64,000 nt of DNA from Bacteroidales bacterium (GTDB lineage: Bacteria; Bacteroidota; Bacteroidia; Bacteroidales; F082). The stretch spans positions 1 to 64,000 of the forward strand of contig JAUXMV010000093.1 in assembly GCA_030683155.1 (NCBI GenBank). The letters are read 5' to 3'. Each line of letters starts with the position of its first letter. Positions within the stretch are counted from its first letter, which is position 1. Shown here piece after piece: positions 8,909 through 17,666 of this stretch. The notes under the pieces are model-generated. The model saw only the letters and a list, made by a program, of their open reading frames with translations. It did not search any database and was not told the DNA's origin. The position numbers and the translations under genes are program-made.

Positions 8909-11900
8909 CTACTTAAATTCATATTCGATAAATGGAAAGCCATCGAGCATTGGCAATAAATTTGCGGCATTGAGTTTTCCGTTTTTTGGCCGTAGCATCG
9001 CTTTCATCTTAAGCTGAGCGTCAATGAGCTGCACCTGATAATTATGCCTGCCTTCGCTGTTTTCTTTTATAATAGCTAACACATTCAACAAATCTGTTTC
9101 TTCCATTTCAGATACATTGATCTTAAGAATTACCTGTCTGCTTGATTGATCTACAACACTATCAAGCAATTGCATGTCAATGATTTTCAATTCCTGTTTT
9201 TCTTTATCGCGGAATGATTGCTGTGTTTGTGCATGAATGAGCACAAAAGTTCCAGAATCTATCAAATGTTTAATTTTCAAATACGTCTCGTTGAAACAGG
9301 AAAGCTCGATAGCCGAATTGTGATCTTCAACCTTAAAACGGCCAAAAGGTTTCCCCTGTTGTGTTGTGAGATGTTCGGCAAAAACTATCTGGCCTGCAAA
9401 TGTCAATTTGTGGCCTTTGAGTTCTTCTATTGAATTGTTGATATATTGGATATTGCAGTTTGTAAAAAACTTTATTGGCACCTTGTAGTTATCCATTGGA
9501 TGAGCACTGATATAGAATCCGATAGAATCAAGTTCCATCTGAAGCTCTTTCATTTTAGACCAGCGTTCGCATTCCGGGAAAGTTGGTTCAACAATATCGA
9601 CCTCCAAAGCCTCGCCGAAAAGGTTGAATTGAGACGAACTTTTTGCTTCCTGTGCCTGTGTTGCAAAACGTATCGCTTTTTCAAGAAAAGTCTGACTGTC
9701 ATTGGCTTCTTTAAAGAAAAACTGCGCTCTGTGGTTGCTCTCAAAAGAATCGAATGCGCCCGCAGTAGCAAGTGCTTCAATATTTCGTTTGTTTACGCTG
9801 CGCAGGTTAATTCTTATCAGAAAATCAAAAACAGTTTTGTAAGGACCATTTTCTTTACGTTCTTCAAGAATGGTATTGGCTGCCGACTCGCCCATATTTT
9901 TGATTGCACCAAGTCCAAAACGAATCTCGCCCTTGTCATTCACCGTGAACTTATATTCCGACTCATTCACATCCGGGCCAAGCACTTTCAGTTTCATTCG
10001 TCGGCATTCTTCCATGAAGAAAGTTACCTGCTTGATATCTCCAATATTATTGCTCAGCACAGAAGCCATGAACTCAGCTGAAAAATTAGCTTTCAGATAG
10101 GCTGTTTGAAAGGCAATATATGCATAACAAGTTGAATGCGATTTATTAAAAGCATAGTTGGCAAATGCTTCCCAGTCGTTCCAGATTTTTCCAAGTACTT
10201 TTTCAGGATGTCCGTTTTCAATGCCGCCGGCAACAAATTTCGAATAAAGCTCATCAAGTAAATCGCGGTTTTTCTTACCCATCGCTTTGCGCAAGGTATC
10301 GGCCTGACCTTTTGTGAAACCAGCAAGTTTCTGAGACAAAAGCATCACTTGCTCCTGATATACAGTGATTCCGTATGTTTCCTCAAGAAACTCCCGCATT
10401 GCATCCAGATCGTAAGTTATTGGTTCCTGCCCATGCTTTCGTTTGATATAGTTTGGAATATATGCTATCGGACCAGGCCTGTAAAGCGCGTTCATTGCAA
10501 TTAGGTCAGTAAAGGCAGTCGGTTTCAGGTCGCGAAGATGTTTCTGCATTCCCGGACTTTCATACTGGAAAACCCCAACTGTTTCACCTTTTTGAAAAAG
10601 CCCGAATGTTTTTGGATCTTCGAGCGGTATGGCATCCGGATCAAGTTGGATGTTGCGTCGAAGCTTAATGATTTCGATGGTATCGCGAATCAGCGAAAGT
10701 GTTTTTAGGCCAAGAAAGTCAATTTTCAACAAACCGGCTGATTCAGCCACAGCGTTATCAAATTGTGTTGCCCAGAGATTCGACTCCTTGCTGATAGTAA
10801 CAGGAACAAGTTCACGCAAATCGGTTGGAGTAATCACCAGCCCGCAGGCATGAATACCGGTGTTGCGCACCAATCCTTCAATTGCCAGCGTATTTTTCAA
10901 AATCCGGCCTTCTGTTGAAGTCTCTGTAGCTTTAATTTTAAGACTCTGTCCTGCTTCGATCTGCTCAGGCCTGTATGTTTCTTTCAGTTTTTCCGGCGAA
11001 AGCCTCATAAAATCGCCTAGCTTCACGTTATTTGTTGAAGCTGCAAGTTTGTTAACCGTTAAAAGATCGGTATCAAGCACACGACCAATATCACGGATCG
11101 CAGATTTTGTTCCTAAAGTGCCATAGGTAATAATCTGCGCAACTTTGTTCTGCCCATATTTTTTAGTTACATATTCGATTACTTTGATTCTTCCTTCATC
11201 ATCAAAATCAATATCAATATCAGGCATGGAAACACGCTCGGGATTGAGGAAACGCTCAAACAGCAAACCGTATTTCAGTGGGTCAACATTGGTAATTCCT
11301 ATGCAGTAAGCTACCAGGGAGCCAGCTGCAGACCCACGTCCGGGGCCAACCCAAACGCCCATTTTACGGGCTTCGGCTATCAAATCCTGAACGATAAGAA
11401 AATAGCCAGGGTAACCGGTACGTATTACTGTTTCAAGTTCAAAATCGAGGCGCGAAACTATTTCCTCCGTCAATTCTCCATAACGTTTTTTTGCGCCTTC
11501 ATACGAAAGATGCCGGAGGTAATTATTTTCGCCTCTTTGCCCGTGATCTGCCACATCGGAAGGATCAAGAAACTCATCCGGGATTTTAAATTCGGGAAGT
11601 AAAACATCTCTTTTTAAGTTGAAATCTTCAACTTTTTCAATGATCTCGCTAATCGTATCTATGGCTTCAGGAATGTCAGCAAAAAGTTCAGACATCTCAG
11701 CCGCTGATTTGAAATAGAATTCACTATTTGGAAAACCGGGCCTGTGGCCATAACCACGTCCGATGGGTTCATGTTTCTTGGCGTTTTCCTTAATGCAAAT
11801 TAAAAAATCGTGGGCTTCGGAATCTTCCTTATCGAGATAATGGTTGTTGTTGGCTGCAAAATATTTGATTTTATGCTTTTTGGCCATTTGCAGCAGAAAC

Positions 11901-13255
11901 TCATTGAGGTGATTTTCCTCTTCAAGCCCGTGCCTGTTGAGCTCTATATACAAATCTTCACCAAAATGTTCTTTCCACCAAAGTAAGGCATCTTCAGCCT
12001 GCTGCTCGCCTACATTTAGCAAAAGGTTTGGCACTTCGCCCGTCAATCCGCCTGTGGTGACAATAAGGTTATCTTTATACTTTGCTACCAAATCTTTGTC
12101 AACCCTGGGCACATAATAGAAACCCTCGGTAAAAGAAAGTGAACTTAACATCGAAAGGTTCTGATAGCCTTTTTTATTTTTTGCAAAGAAAGGAATCAGG
12201 CTTCCATTGTCTTTGATGCTTTTATCGTTGTGATCGCGACAAACATAAATTTCGCAGCCAAGCAATGCTTTTAAGGTATCCGCAGATTGCTTTTCACCGC
12301 TTGCGAAAGCCTTTTTCTCCTTCTCATTGTGTTTGCTTACTTCGCTCAGAAATTGAAAAGCACCCATAAGATTGCTTGTATCAGTCAGACCAATAGCGGG
12401 CATTTTTTCGGCAACAGCCCTTTTTACCAAATCTCCCACATCAACAGTGGAATATAAGATGGTAAATGTGCTGTGATTGCGCAGATGGGCAAAACTGCTT
12501 TTTCCCTTTATGTCAGAAGAAACAAGCTCAATATCATCTTTAGCTTTTTCGGGAACAGAAACTCTTTCAACTTCATTTTTGTTTGATTTTATTGCAAGTC
12601 CGATTGCTTTTATTGAACTTGGATTAGCGTTTCTGAAATTTATGAAAAATTCATCATTCAATCCTTTGCCATCAGGAACAAAAACACCAGTTCTGATGAG
12701 TTCCAAAAAGATGCGGGCTGTAGCTTCAACGTCAGCAGAGGCATTATGAGCATCTCCGAAGCCTTCGCTAAAAAGCTTTCTGTGAAGCTCTTCCAGATTA
12801 GGGAGTTTGAATTTGCCACCACGTCCGCCGGGCAACTGACATAAATTAGCTGTAATTTCAGTGCAGGTATCAAGTTGGAGCCTGTCTAAAAGTGTTGTTG
12901 GAAAACCGATGCGCAAATATTCTGAAGCAAGTATGCTTCGATCAAAATCGAGATTATGTCCTACAATATAAGTGCATTTTTCAAGATCACGATTGAAAAC
13001 AGCAAGCACCTCAACAAGTGGAATACCGTTTTGCTGAGCAAATTCAGTGGTTATGCCGTGTATTCTTGCAGCATTAAACGGTATGGTAAATCCATCAGGT
13101 CTTATAATAAAGTTTTCCACGGCTATCAGGGAGCCATCCGCTGCATGAAGTTGCCAGGCAAGCTGAACCACGCGGGGCCAGTTATCGAAGTCGGTTAGGG
13201 GAGCATTCTTATCGCGTGGCAGTCCAGTGGTTTCAGTATCGAAAATTAAAAACAT
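8909..13255 (-). CDS. dnaE: DNA polymerase III alpha subunit fused to N-terminal DnaQ exonuclease
   Basis: The replicative polymerase, 1448 residues. Residues 1-190 are a DEDD 3'-5' exonuclease: FDTETTG (Exo I), GHNLDFD (Exo II), and HNASADVEAT (Exo III with the catalytic His and Asp). A PHP domain follows (about 255-500), then the C-family polymerase core with PDIDIDFDDEGR, a helix-hairpin-helix region and an OB fold near the C-terminus. The PHP ligands look degenerate (TDTSN where active PHP domains have TDHGN; TTGGLTGE without Cys). Proofreading is therefore probably done in cis by the fused DnaQ domain. The fusion is usual in Bacteroidota from memory. A typical stand-alone DnaE is near 1160 residues. 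Confidence 0.95.
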   Translation of the reverse strand: MFLIFDTETTGLPRDKNAPLTDFDNWPRVVQLAWQLHAADGSLIAVENFIIRPDGFTIPFNAARIHGITTEFAQQNGIPLVEVLAVFNRDLEKCTYIVGHNLDFDRSILASEYLRIGFPTTLLDRLQLDTCTEITANLCQLPGGRGGKFKLPNLEELHRKLFSEGFGDAHNASADVEATARIFLELIRTGVFVPDGKGLNDEFFINFRNANPSSIKAIGLAIKSNKNEVERVSVPEKAKDDIELVSSDIKGKSSFAHLRNHSTFTILYSTVDVGDLVKRAVAEKMPAIGLTDTSNLMGAFQFLSEVSKHNEKEKKAFASGEKQSADTLKALLGCEIYVCRDHNDKSIKDNGSLIPFFAKNKKGYQNLSMLSSLSFTEGFYYVPRVDKDLVAKYKDNLIVTTGGLTGEVPNLLLNVGEQQAEDALLWWKEHFGEDLYIELNRHGLEEENHLNEFLLQMAKKHKIKYFAANNNHYLDKEDSEAHDFLICIKENAKKHEPIGRGYGHRPGFPNSEFYFKSAAEMSELFADIPEAIDTISEIIEKVEDFNLKRDVLLPEFKIPDEFLDPSDVADHGQRGENNYLRHLSYEGAKKRYGELTEEIVSRLDFELETVIRTGYPGYFLIVQDLIAEARKMGVWVGPGRGSAAGSLVAYCIGITNVDPLKYGLLFERFLNPERVSMPDIDIDFDDEGRIKVIEYVTKKYGQNKVAQIITYGTLGTKSAIRDIGRVLDTDLLTVNKLAASTNNVKLGDFMRLSPEKLKETYRPEQIEAGQSLKIKATETSTEGRILKNTLAIEGLVRNTGIHACGLVITPTDLRELVPVTISKESNLWATQFDNAVAESAGLLKIDFLGLKTLSLIRDTIEIIKLRRNIQLDPDAIPLEDPKTFGLFQKGETVGVFQYESPGMQKHLRDLKPTAFTDLIAMNALYRPGPIAYIPNYIKRKHGQEPITYDLDAMREFLEETYGITVYQEQVMLLSQKLAGFTKGQADTLRKAMGKKNRDLLDELYSKFVAGGIENGHPEKVLGKIWNDWEAFANYAFNKSHSTCYAYIAFQTAYLKANFSAEFMASVLSNNIGDIKQVTFFMEECRRMKLKVLGPDVNESEYKFTVNDKGEIRFGLGAIKNMGESAANTILEERKENGPYKTVFDFLIRINLRSVNKRNIEALATAGAFDSFESNHRAQFFFKEANDSQTFLEKAIRFATQAQEAKSSSQFNLFGEALEVDIVEPTFPECERWSKMKELQMELDSIGFYISAHPMDNYKVPIKFFTNCNIQYINNSIEELKGHKLTFAGQIVFAEHLTTQQGKPFGRFKVEDHNSAIELSCFNETYLKIKHLIDSGTFVLIHAQTQQSFRDKEKQELKIIDMQLLDSVVDQSSRQVILKINVSEMEETDLLNVLAIIKENSEGRHNYQVQLIDAQLKMKAMLRPKNGKLNAANLLPMLDGFPFIEYEFK

Positions 13256-13408
13256 GCAAATATTATTGTTAAATATCTCACTTTGAGACTTTTGATTACT
13301 TTAAGGCTTATTGACAAAGGTATTTTAAAAAGCTTAAACTACCAGCAGATGTTAATTTTTTTCTTCAATTTTAAAATATTTCAACTGTTTAAACCATAAG
13401 ATTTACTT

Positions 13409-14935
13409 CTAATATGCAGCAGTGTTTCGCTTCAGTTTCAGGTAAGCTTTTCCTATTGAACGGCTGATATCACTGGCAATCATACTTTCTTCACTATGTT
13501 CGATTGCGGCAAGATCGCCGGCCAGTCCATGAAGGAAAACACCCAGAATTGCAGCGCTGAAAGGCGTATATCGTTGGGCTAGCAAACCTGTAATAATTCC
13601 GGTGAGCACATCGCCACTACCGGCAGTAGCCATTCCCGGATTGCCGGTGCTGTTGAACCATGCTTCACCAAGTGGTGTGGTGATTGTGGTATGAGCACCT
13701 TTTAGAACAATGTAAATATTGAATCGTTGCGACATTTTTCTTTGCATTTCAAGTCTTTCAAAACTATCAGACCATTTTCCAGCAAGGCGTTCAAATTCAA
13801 TGGGGTGAGGTGTGAGAATGCTTCCGGAAGGCAAAAAAGCCATCCAGGTTTTGTTTTCAGAAAGTATATTGAGGGCATCGGCATCAAAAACAAGCGGAAC
13901 TTTGGCATTCTGAATTAGCAACTTAAGTGCTTTTACGGTTTCTTCATGTGTTCCCAAACCAGGGCCAACGCCAATGGCATTGAATGCTGCAAGGTCAGGC
14001 AACTTGCTAAAATGCGTAGGGCATTCATCAGTGCTTATCATAGCCTCAGGAATGGAAGATTGCATAGGAACAAGTGCTTTTTCAGGAAGATGAACATGTA
14101 AAAGTCCGGCACCACTGCGCAGACAGGCCTCTGCAGCAAGGATCGCAGCACCACTTTTACCGGCAGAACCAGCAATCAACAGCGCATGGCCAAAATTTCC
14201 CTTATGAGCAAATCTAGCCCTTGGATGCAAAAGCGACTGAACAAGCGATTCATCAATCAAGTGATTTTTTGTTTGAACATCTTTTACAAAATCAGGATGC
14301 AGGCCAATGGGAACAATTTCCCAGTTACCGACAAAAAACTCATTCTCAGGGAAAAGAAAAGCCAGCTTTGGGGCTTCAAAAGTATAGGTATGATCAGCTT
14401 TAACAACACTTTCTTTTTTAAAATCAACGGGCATATCGGCATAAAGGCCAGATGGGATATCAATGGCAATCACTACTGAAGGACTTTTATTGATATGTTC
14501 TATCAATTTTGCAGGAAAACCAGTGATAGGTTTATTCAGGCCGGAGCCAAATATTGCATCAACCAAAAGATCATGTGGACCGCATTCAGGTAGCAAACTT
14601 TCAGCCCCAATTTCCGAAATTTCGGCATTGGGAATGTGTTTCAATAACTCAAGGTTTATCTCAAAATCATCGCTTCCCTTATCGGAATATTTAACGATGT
14701 AAGTGAAAACCTTGAAGCCTTGCTGCAAAAGCAAACGCGCAAGTACAAGGCCATCTCCACCATTGTTTCCCATTCCGGCAAAAACTTTTATCGGCTGTTC
14801 AGGGGATAACTTTGGCAATATTCTTCTGAAAATGGCTGTAGCTGCCCTCTCCATCAGATCTATCGACTTAATGGGCTCGTTGAGGATTGTAAAGGCATCT
14901 GCTTCACGTACCTGAGAAGTTGAAAGAATTTTCAT
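13409..14935 (-). CDS. nnr: Bifunctional NAD(P)H-hydrate epimerase / ADP-dependent dehydratase
   Basis: Repairs hydrated NADH and NADPH (NAD(P)HX). The N-terminal half (about 1-215) is the YjeF epimerase with GMGNNGGDGLVLARLL and an Asp-rich DAIFGSG motif. The C-terminal half (about 225-500) is the ribokinase-fold dehydratase with GSAGKSGA, GVGPGLG and the ATP/ADP-site AGSGDVLTGIITG. The total of 508 residues equals the common bacterial fusion. It is cytoplasmic. It is transcribed leftward, 153 bp upstream of dnaE, and diverges from the cytochrome c peroxidase gene. Confidence 0.94.
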   Translation of the reverse strand: MKILSTSQVREADAFTILNEPIKSIDLMERAATAIFRRILPKLSPEQPIKVFAGMGNNGGDGLVLARLLLQQGFKVFTYIVKYSDKGSDDFEINLELLKHIPNAEISEIGAESLLPECGPHDLLVDAIFGSGLNKPITGFPAKLIEHINKSPSVVIAIDIPSGLYADMPVDFKKESVVKADHTYTFEAPKLAFLFPENEFFVGNWEIVPIGLHPDFVKDVQTKNHLIDESLVQSLLHPRARFAHKGNFGHALLIAGSAGKSGAAILAAEACLRSGAGLLHVHLPEKALVPMQSSIPEAMISTDECPTHFSKLPDLAAFNAIGVGPGLGTHEETVKALKLLIQNAKVPLVFDADALNILSENKTWMAFLPSGSILTPHPIEFERLAGKWSDSFERLEMQRKMSQRFNIYIVLKGAHTTITTPLGEAWFNSTGNPGMATAGSGDVLTGIITGLLAQRYTPFSAAILGVFLHGLAGDLAAIEHSEESMIASDISRSIGKAYLKLKRNTAAY

Positions 14936-15058
14936 AGTATTTTTGGTTAGCCTGATTTTCGAATTTTAATACTGTCTTTGCAAAAATACGCATCAGTAAC
15001 GACATATGAATTGTTAAAAATTCCTTAAATTTGCAAAAACAAAAAAAAATTGATATCG

Positions 15059-16075
15059 ATGAAAAATGTATTTCTATTCGCCTTAATGCTTTCGTTTCTA
15101 TTTTACGGATGTACAAATCAAAGTCAGAAAACTGAACAAAATCAACTCTCTGAAGCCGACATGCAGTTGCTCGAAACAGCCAATCGCTATTTCAGTTTAC
15201 TGCCCGAGCCGAATGATCCAAACACTCCGCTCACACTTCTGGGTAAAAAACTTTACTACGAAGAGTCGCTTTCAGCCAATGGTCAGATTAGTTGTAATAC
15301 CTGCCATCCAATTTCCACTTATGGAGTAGATAATTTACCCACTTCACCCGGACATGATGGAAGTGTTGGTACACGCAACAGCCCAACAACATTCAATGCA
15401 TACTTCCATGTGGCACAGTTCTGGGATGGCCGCTCCCCCGATTTGGCCGATCAGGCCAAAGGTCCGGTGCTTAATCCAATTGAAATGGGACTTCAAAGCG
15501 CAACTGACGTCGAAGCGATTCTCAAAAATAGTCCTGAATACTCCAAAATGTTTAAAGAAGCATTTCCAGATGAAGAGAATCCTGTAACTTTTGACAATTT
15601 TGCCATTGCCATCGCAGAGTTTGAAGGCACACTGGCCACTCCGGCAGCATTTGATGCATTTCTTGAAGGAGCTGTCAATGAGCTTGATACTGAACAAAAA
15701 GAAGGTTTGAGCTTGTTTATCGAAACGGGCTGTATTGCTTGCCATATCGGACCTGGTTTGGGAGGAAATATGATGCAACGCTTTGGGCTAGTGCATGGAC
15801 CTTACTGGGACTTTACAGGTTCTGAGCTGAAAGACAGGGGCGTAGGCGACATAACCGGAAAAGATAGTGATCTGGATATTTTCAAATCACCTTCACTGCG
15901 CAATATTGAAATGACTGCTCCATATTTTCATGATGGAAGCATCGAAAGTTTGGAAGAAGCCATTCGCATAATGGCTTTTACACAATTGGGCAAAGAGTTG
16001 AACGAAGATCAAATCAATAAAATGGTGGCTTTCTTCAGAAGTCTGACCGGAAAAATCCCCGAGCACGCCCTTTAA
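15059..16075 (+). CDS. Di-haem cytochrome c peroxidase (CcpA/MauG family) lipoprotein
   Basis: The product is 338 residues from the ATG at 15059. The TTG three codons earlier is less likely. A lipoprotein signal ends in FLFYGC, so Cys18 is probably acylated. Two c-type haem sites are visible: CNTCH (79-83) and CIACH (225-229). The spacing fits bacterial cytochrome c peroxidases of about 330 residues, which reduce hydrogen peroxide in the periplasm with electrons from a cytochrome. A late-conserved PYFHDGSIESLEEA motif supports the family. Its presence suggests tolerance of some oxygen and a c-type cytochrome maturation system elsewhere. Confidence 0.92.
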   Translation: MKNVFLFALMLSFLFYGCTNQSQKTEQNQLSEADMQLLETANRYFSLLPEPNDPNTPLTLLGKKLYYEESLSANGQISCNTCHPISTYGVDNLPTSPGHDGSVGTRNSPTTFNAYFHVAQFWDGRSPDLADQAKGPVLNPIEMGLQSATDVEAILKNSPEYSKMFKEAFPDEENPVTFDNFAIAIAEFEGTLATPAAFDAFLEGAVNELDTEQKEGLSLFIETGCIACHIGPGLGGNMMQRFGLVHGPYWDFTGSELKDRGVGDITGKDSDLDIFKSPSLRNIEMTAPYFHDGSIESLEEAIRIMAFTQLGKELNEDQINKMVAFFRSLTGKIPEHAL

Positions 16076-16252
16076 AGAAAAATAGCCTGAGAAATTATTT
16101 CTTCAGCTACACCTTAATCAAAGGCAAACTTTTTGAAAGGCAAATGCGTTAATTCCTGAAACGAAAGTAATGCGTCTGCCTTTCATTGTTATACGATTCC
16201 AAGGCATTATCCTTTTCATTTTAAAGTAGTTACCTTTTGAAATTTATTTTTT

Positions 16253-16276
16253 CGATATGCGCAACTAAACATATCG
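16253..16276. promoter_or_regulatory. Candidate ModE-type operator
   Basis: A perfect 7-bp inverted repeat, CGATATG (16253-16259) and CATATCG (16270-16276), with a 10-bp spacer. The total of 24 bp and the CG-n-TAT...ATA-n-CG ends resemble the ModE operator of the E. coli mod operon as I remember it. It lies 11 bp upstream of the TATTTTTG box of the ModE-like gene, covering the -33 region, so it would fit autorepression. Confidence 0.5.
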
Positions 16277-16286
16277 GTGGATATAC

Positions 16287-16294
16287 TATTTTTG
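16287..16294 (+). promoter_or_regulatory. Putative -7 promoter box TATTTTTG
   Basis: Matches the Bacteroidota primary sigma -7 consensus TAnnTTTG and lies 19 bp before the ATG of the ModE-like gene. No clear TTTG -33 box is visible. That position is taken by the inverted repeat. Confidence 0.4.
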
Positions 16295-16313
16295 TCATCC
16301 AAAGATTGAAAAT

Positions 16314-16706
16314 ATGGACAAGCCTCCACGACCGAGTAAAACAAATGTTTTTCTGAATTACAAAATATGGCTTTCAGGCCTGACCGGAAACGGCTTGATT
16401 GAAGACGAAACCTTTGGACTGATGGAAAAAATCGTCGAAAAAGGAACACTGAAAGCAGCTGCTGATGAGGCAGGCATGAGTTATCGAAAAGCCTGGGGAA
16501 AAATACGCTCGGCAGAAGAAATATTGGGGTATGCACTTCTTGACAAACACCGTGGTGGAAAAGATGGCGGAAACTCCTCACTTACTCCGGCAGCGTTTAA
16601 GTTGCTTGAAGCATACAGGGCGCTGCAGCAGCAATTTGACGATAGTGTTGAACATGCATTCAATACTTTTAAAGAAAGCATTAAAAAATCTACAGATGAT
16701 AAGTAG
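16314..16706 (+). CDS. ModE-like winged-helix transcriptional regulator
   Basis: A 130-residue protein that is essentially the N-terminal DNA-binding domain of ModE: a LysR-type helix-turn-helix, with GTLKAAADEAGMSYRKAWGKI (about 42-62) as the recognition unit and GGKDGGNSSLT as the wing. It lacks the C-terminal molbindin (Mop) domains of E. coli ModE, so molybdate or tungstate sensing must be indirect or mediated by another site. Its 3' end overlaps the start of the wtpA-like gene by 11 bp, consistent with control of oxyanion uptake. A ModE-type inverted repeat lies in its own promoter. Confidence 0.85.
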   Translation: MDKPPRPSKTNVFLNYKIWLSGLTGNGLIEDETFGLMEKIVEKGTLKAAADEAGMSYRKAWGKIRSAEEILGYALLDKHRGGKDGGNSSLTPAAFKLLEAYRALQQQFDDSVEHAFNTFKESIKKSTDDK

Positions 16707-17646
16707 GCTTGCTTCTTTGCTTTTGCTGGCTTCAGTTTTATGGTTTTCAAGTTGCGGCCAAAATAAAGAAAAAGAAAGGGTTATCATATTTCATGCAGGG
16801 AGCCTGAGTTATCCTTTTAAAGCGCTGATTGATGCTTTTGCTTTGGAATATCCCAACATCGAAATCATCACAGAGGCAGCAGGTTCGCTTGCCACTGTAA
16901 GAAAGGTAACTGAACTTAAACGAAAAGCTGACATTCTGGCTCTGGCTGATTATCAAATTATTGACAGATTGTTAATCCCTGAATATACAAACTTCAATAT
17001 CCATTTTGTCACCAACAGCATCGGACTTGCCTACACCGAAAGCTCCCTATATGCTGAGCGTATCAATGCTGAAAACTGGATTGAAATTCTCAAAAAGCCA
17101 GAGGTAAAAATTGGCGCTTCCGATCCTGATGCTGACCCTTGCGGCTACAGGACCAGAATGTTGCTGCAGCTTGCAGAAAAAACCAACGACGAAACCAGCC
17201 TTACAAATGCTATGTTTACGCCTCAAAAACTACATCAACGTCCAAAAGAAACCGATCTGATTGCGCTGCTTGAAACAAAAACCATCGATTACATCTTTTT
17301 ATACGAAAGTGTTTCACAACAGCATGGCTTAAAGTTTCTTGCATTGTCTGATTCCATAAATTTAAGTCAACCTTCGCTCAACAGCTGGTACAAAAATGCT
17401 GAACTGAGCGTCCGCGGAAGCGAGGAAGGCAGCACAATTCAGCTTGAAGGAGAAGCGATTGTTTATGGCCTCACTGTATTGGAAAATGCACCAAACAAAA
17501 CCAACGCTTATCTTTTTATTCAATGGATGCTAAATCCTGAAAAGGGAATAAAAACGATTCAAAAAACAGGTCTAGCACCAATAGCACCACCTTTTATAAC
17601 ACATACAGGAACTTTACCAAAAGAAATACAACAAATTCAATATTAA
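16696..17646 (+). CDS. wtpA: Tungstate/molybdate ABC transporter substrate-binding lipoprotein (WtpA-like)
   Basis: The product is 316 residues from the ATG at 16696. The longer frame starts inside the regulator gene and lacks a sensible N-terminus. A lipoprotein signal ends WFSSCGQ, with acylated Cys20. The mature part begins IIFHAGSLSYPFKALI, the oxyanion-binding loop of the ModA/WtpA family, and contains DPDADPCGYRTRMLLQL, characteristic of the WtpA branch. It would capture tungstate or molybdate in the periplasm and pass it to a permease. The matching permease and ATPase are not next door. A plausible pair lies at 37.3-39.1 kb. Confidence 0.88.
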   Translation: MISRLASLLLLASVLWFSSCGQNKEKERVIIFHAGSLSYPFKALIDAFALEYPNIEIITEAAGSLATVRKVTELKRKADILALADYQIIDRLLIPEYTNFNIHFVTNSIGLAYTESSLYAERINAENWIEILKKPEVKIGASDPDADPCGYRTRMLLQLAEKTNDETSLTNAMFTPQKLHQRPKETDLIALLETKTIDYIFLYESVSQQHGLKFLALSDSINLSQPSLNSWYKNAELSVRGSEEGSTIQLEGEAIVYGLTVLENAPNKTNAYLFIQWMLNPEKGIKTIQKTGLAPIAPPFITHTGTLPKEIQQIQY

Positions 17647-17666
17647 CTTTAATCTAAAAACAAAAA

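Noticed and set aside
9446-10081. Open frame of 211 codons antisense to dnaE
   Set aside because: Lies wholly inside the strongly conserved polymerase gene; the peptide is Phe/Cys/Arg-rich and has no recognisable domain.
15344-15778. 144-codon minus-strand frame over the cytochrome c peroxidase gene
   Set aside because: Antisense to two intact haem-motif regions; no homology recognised.
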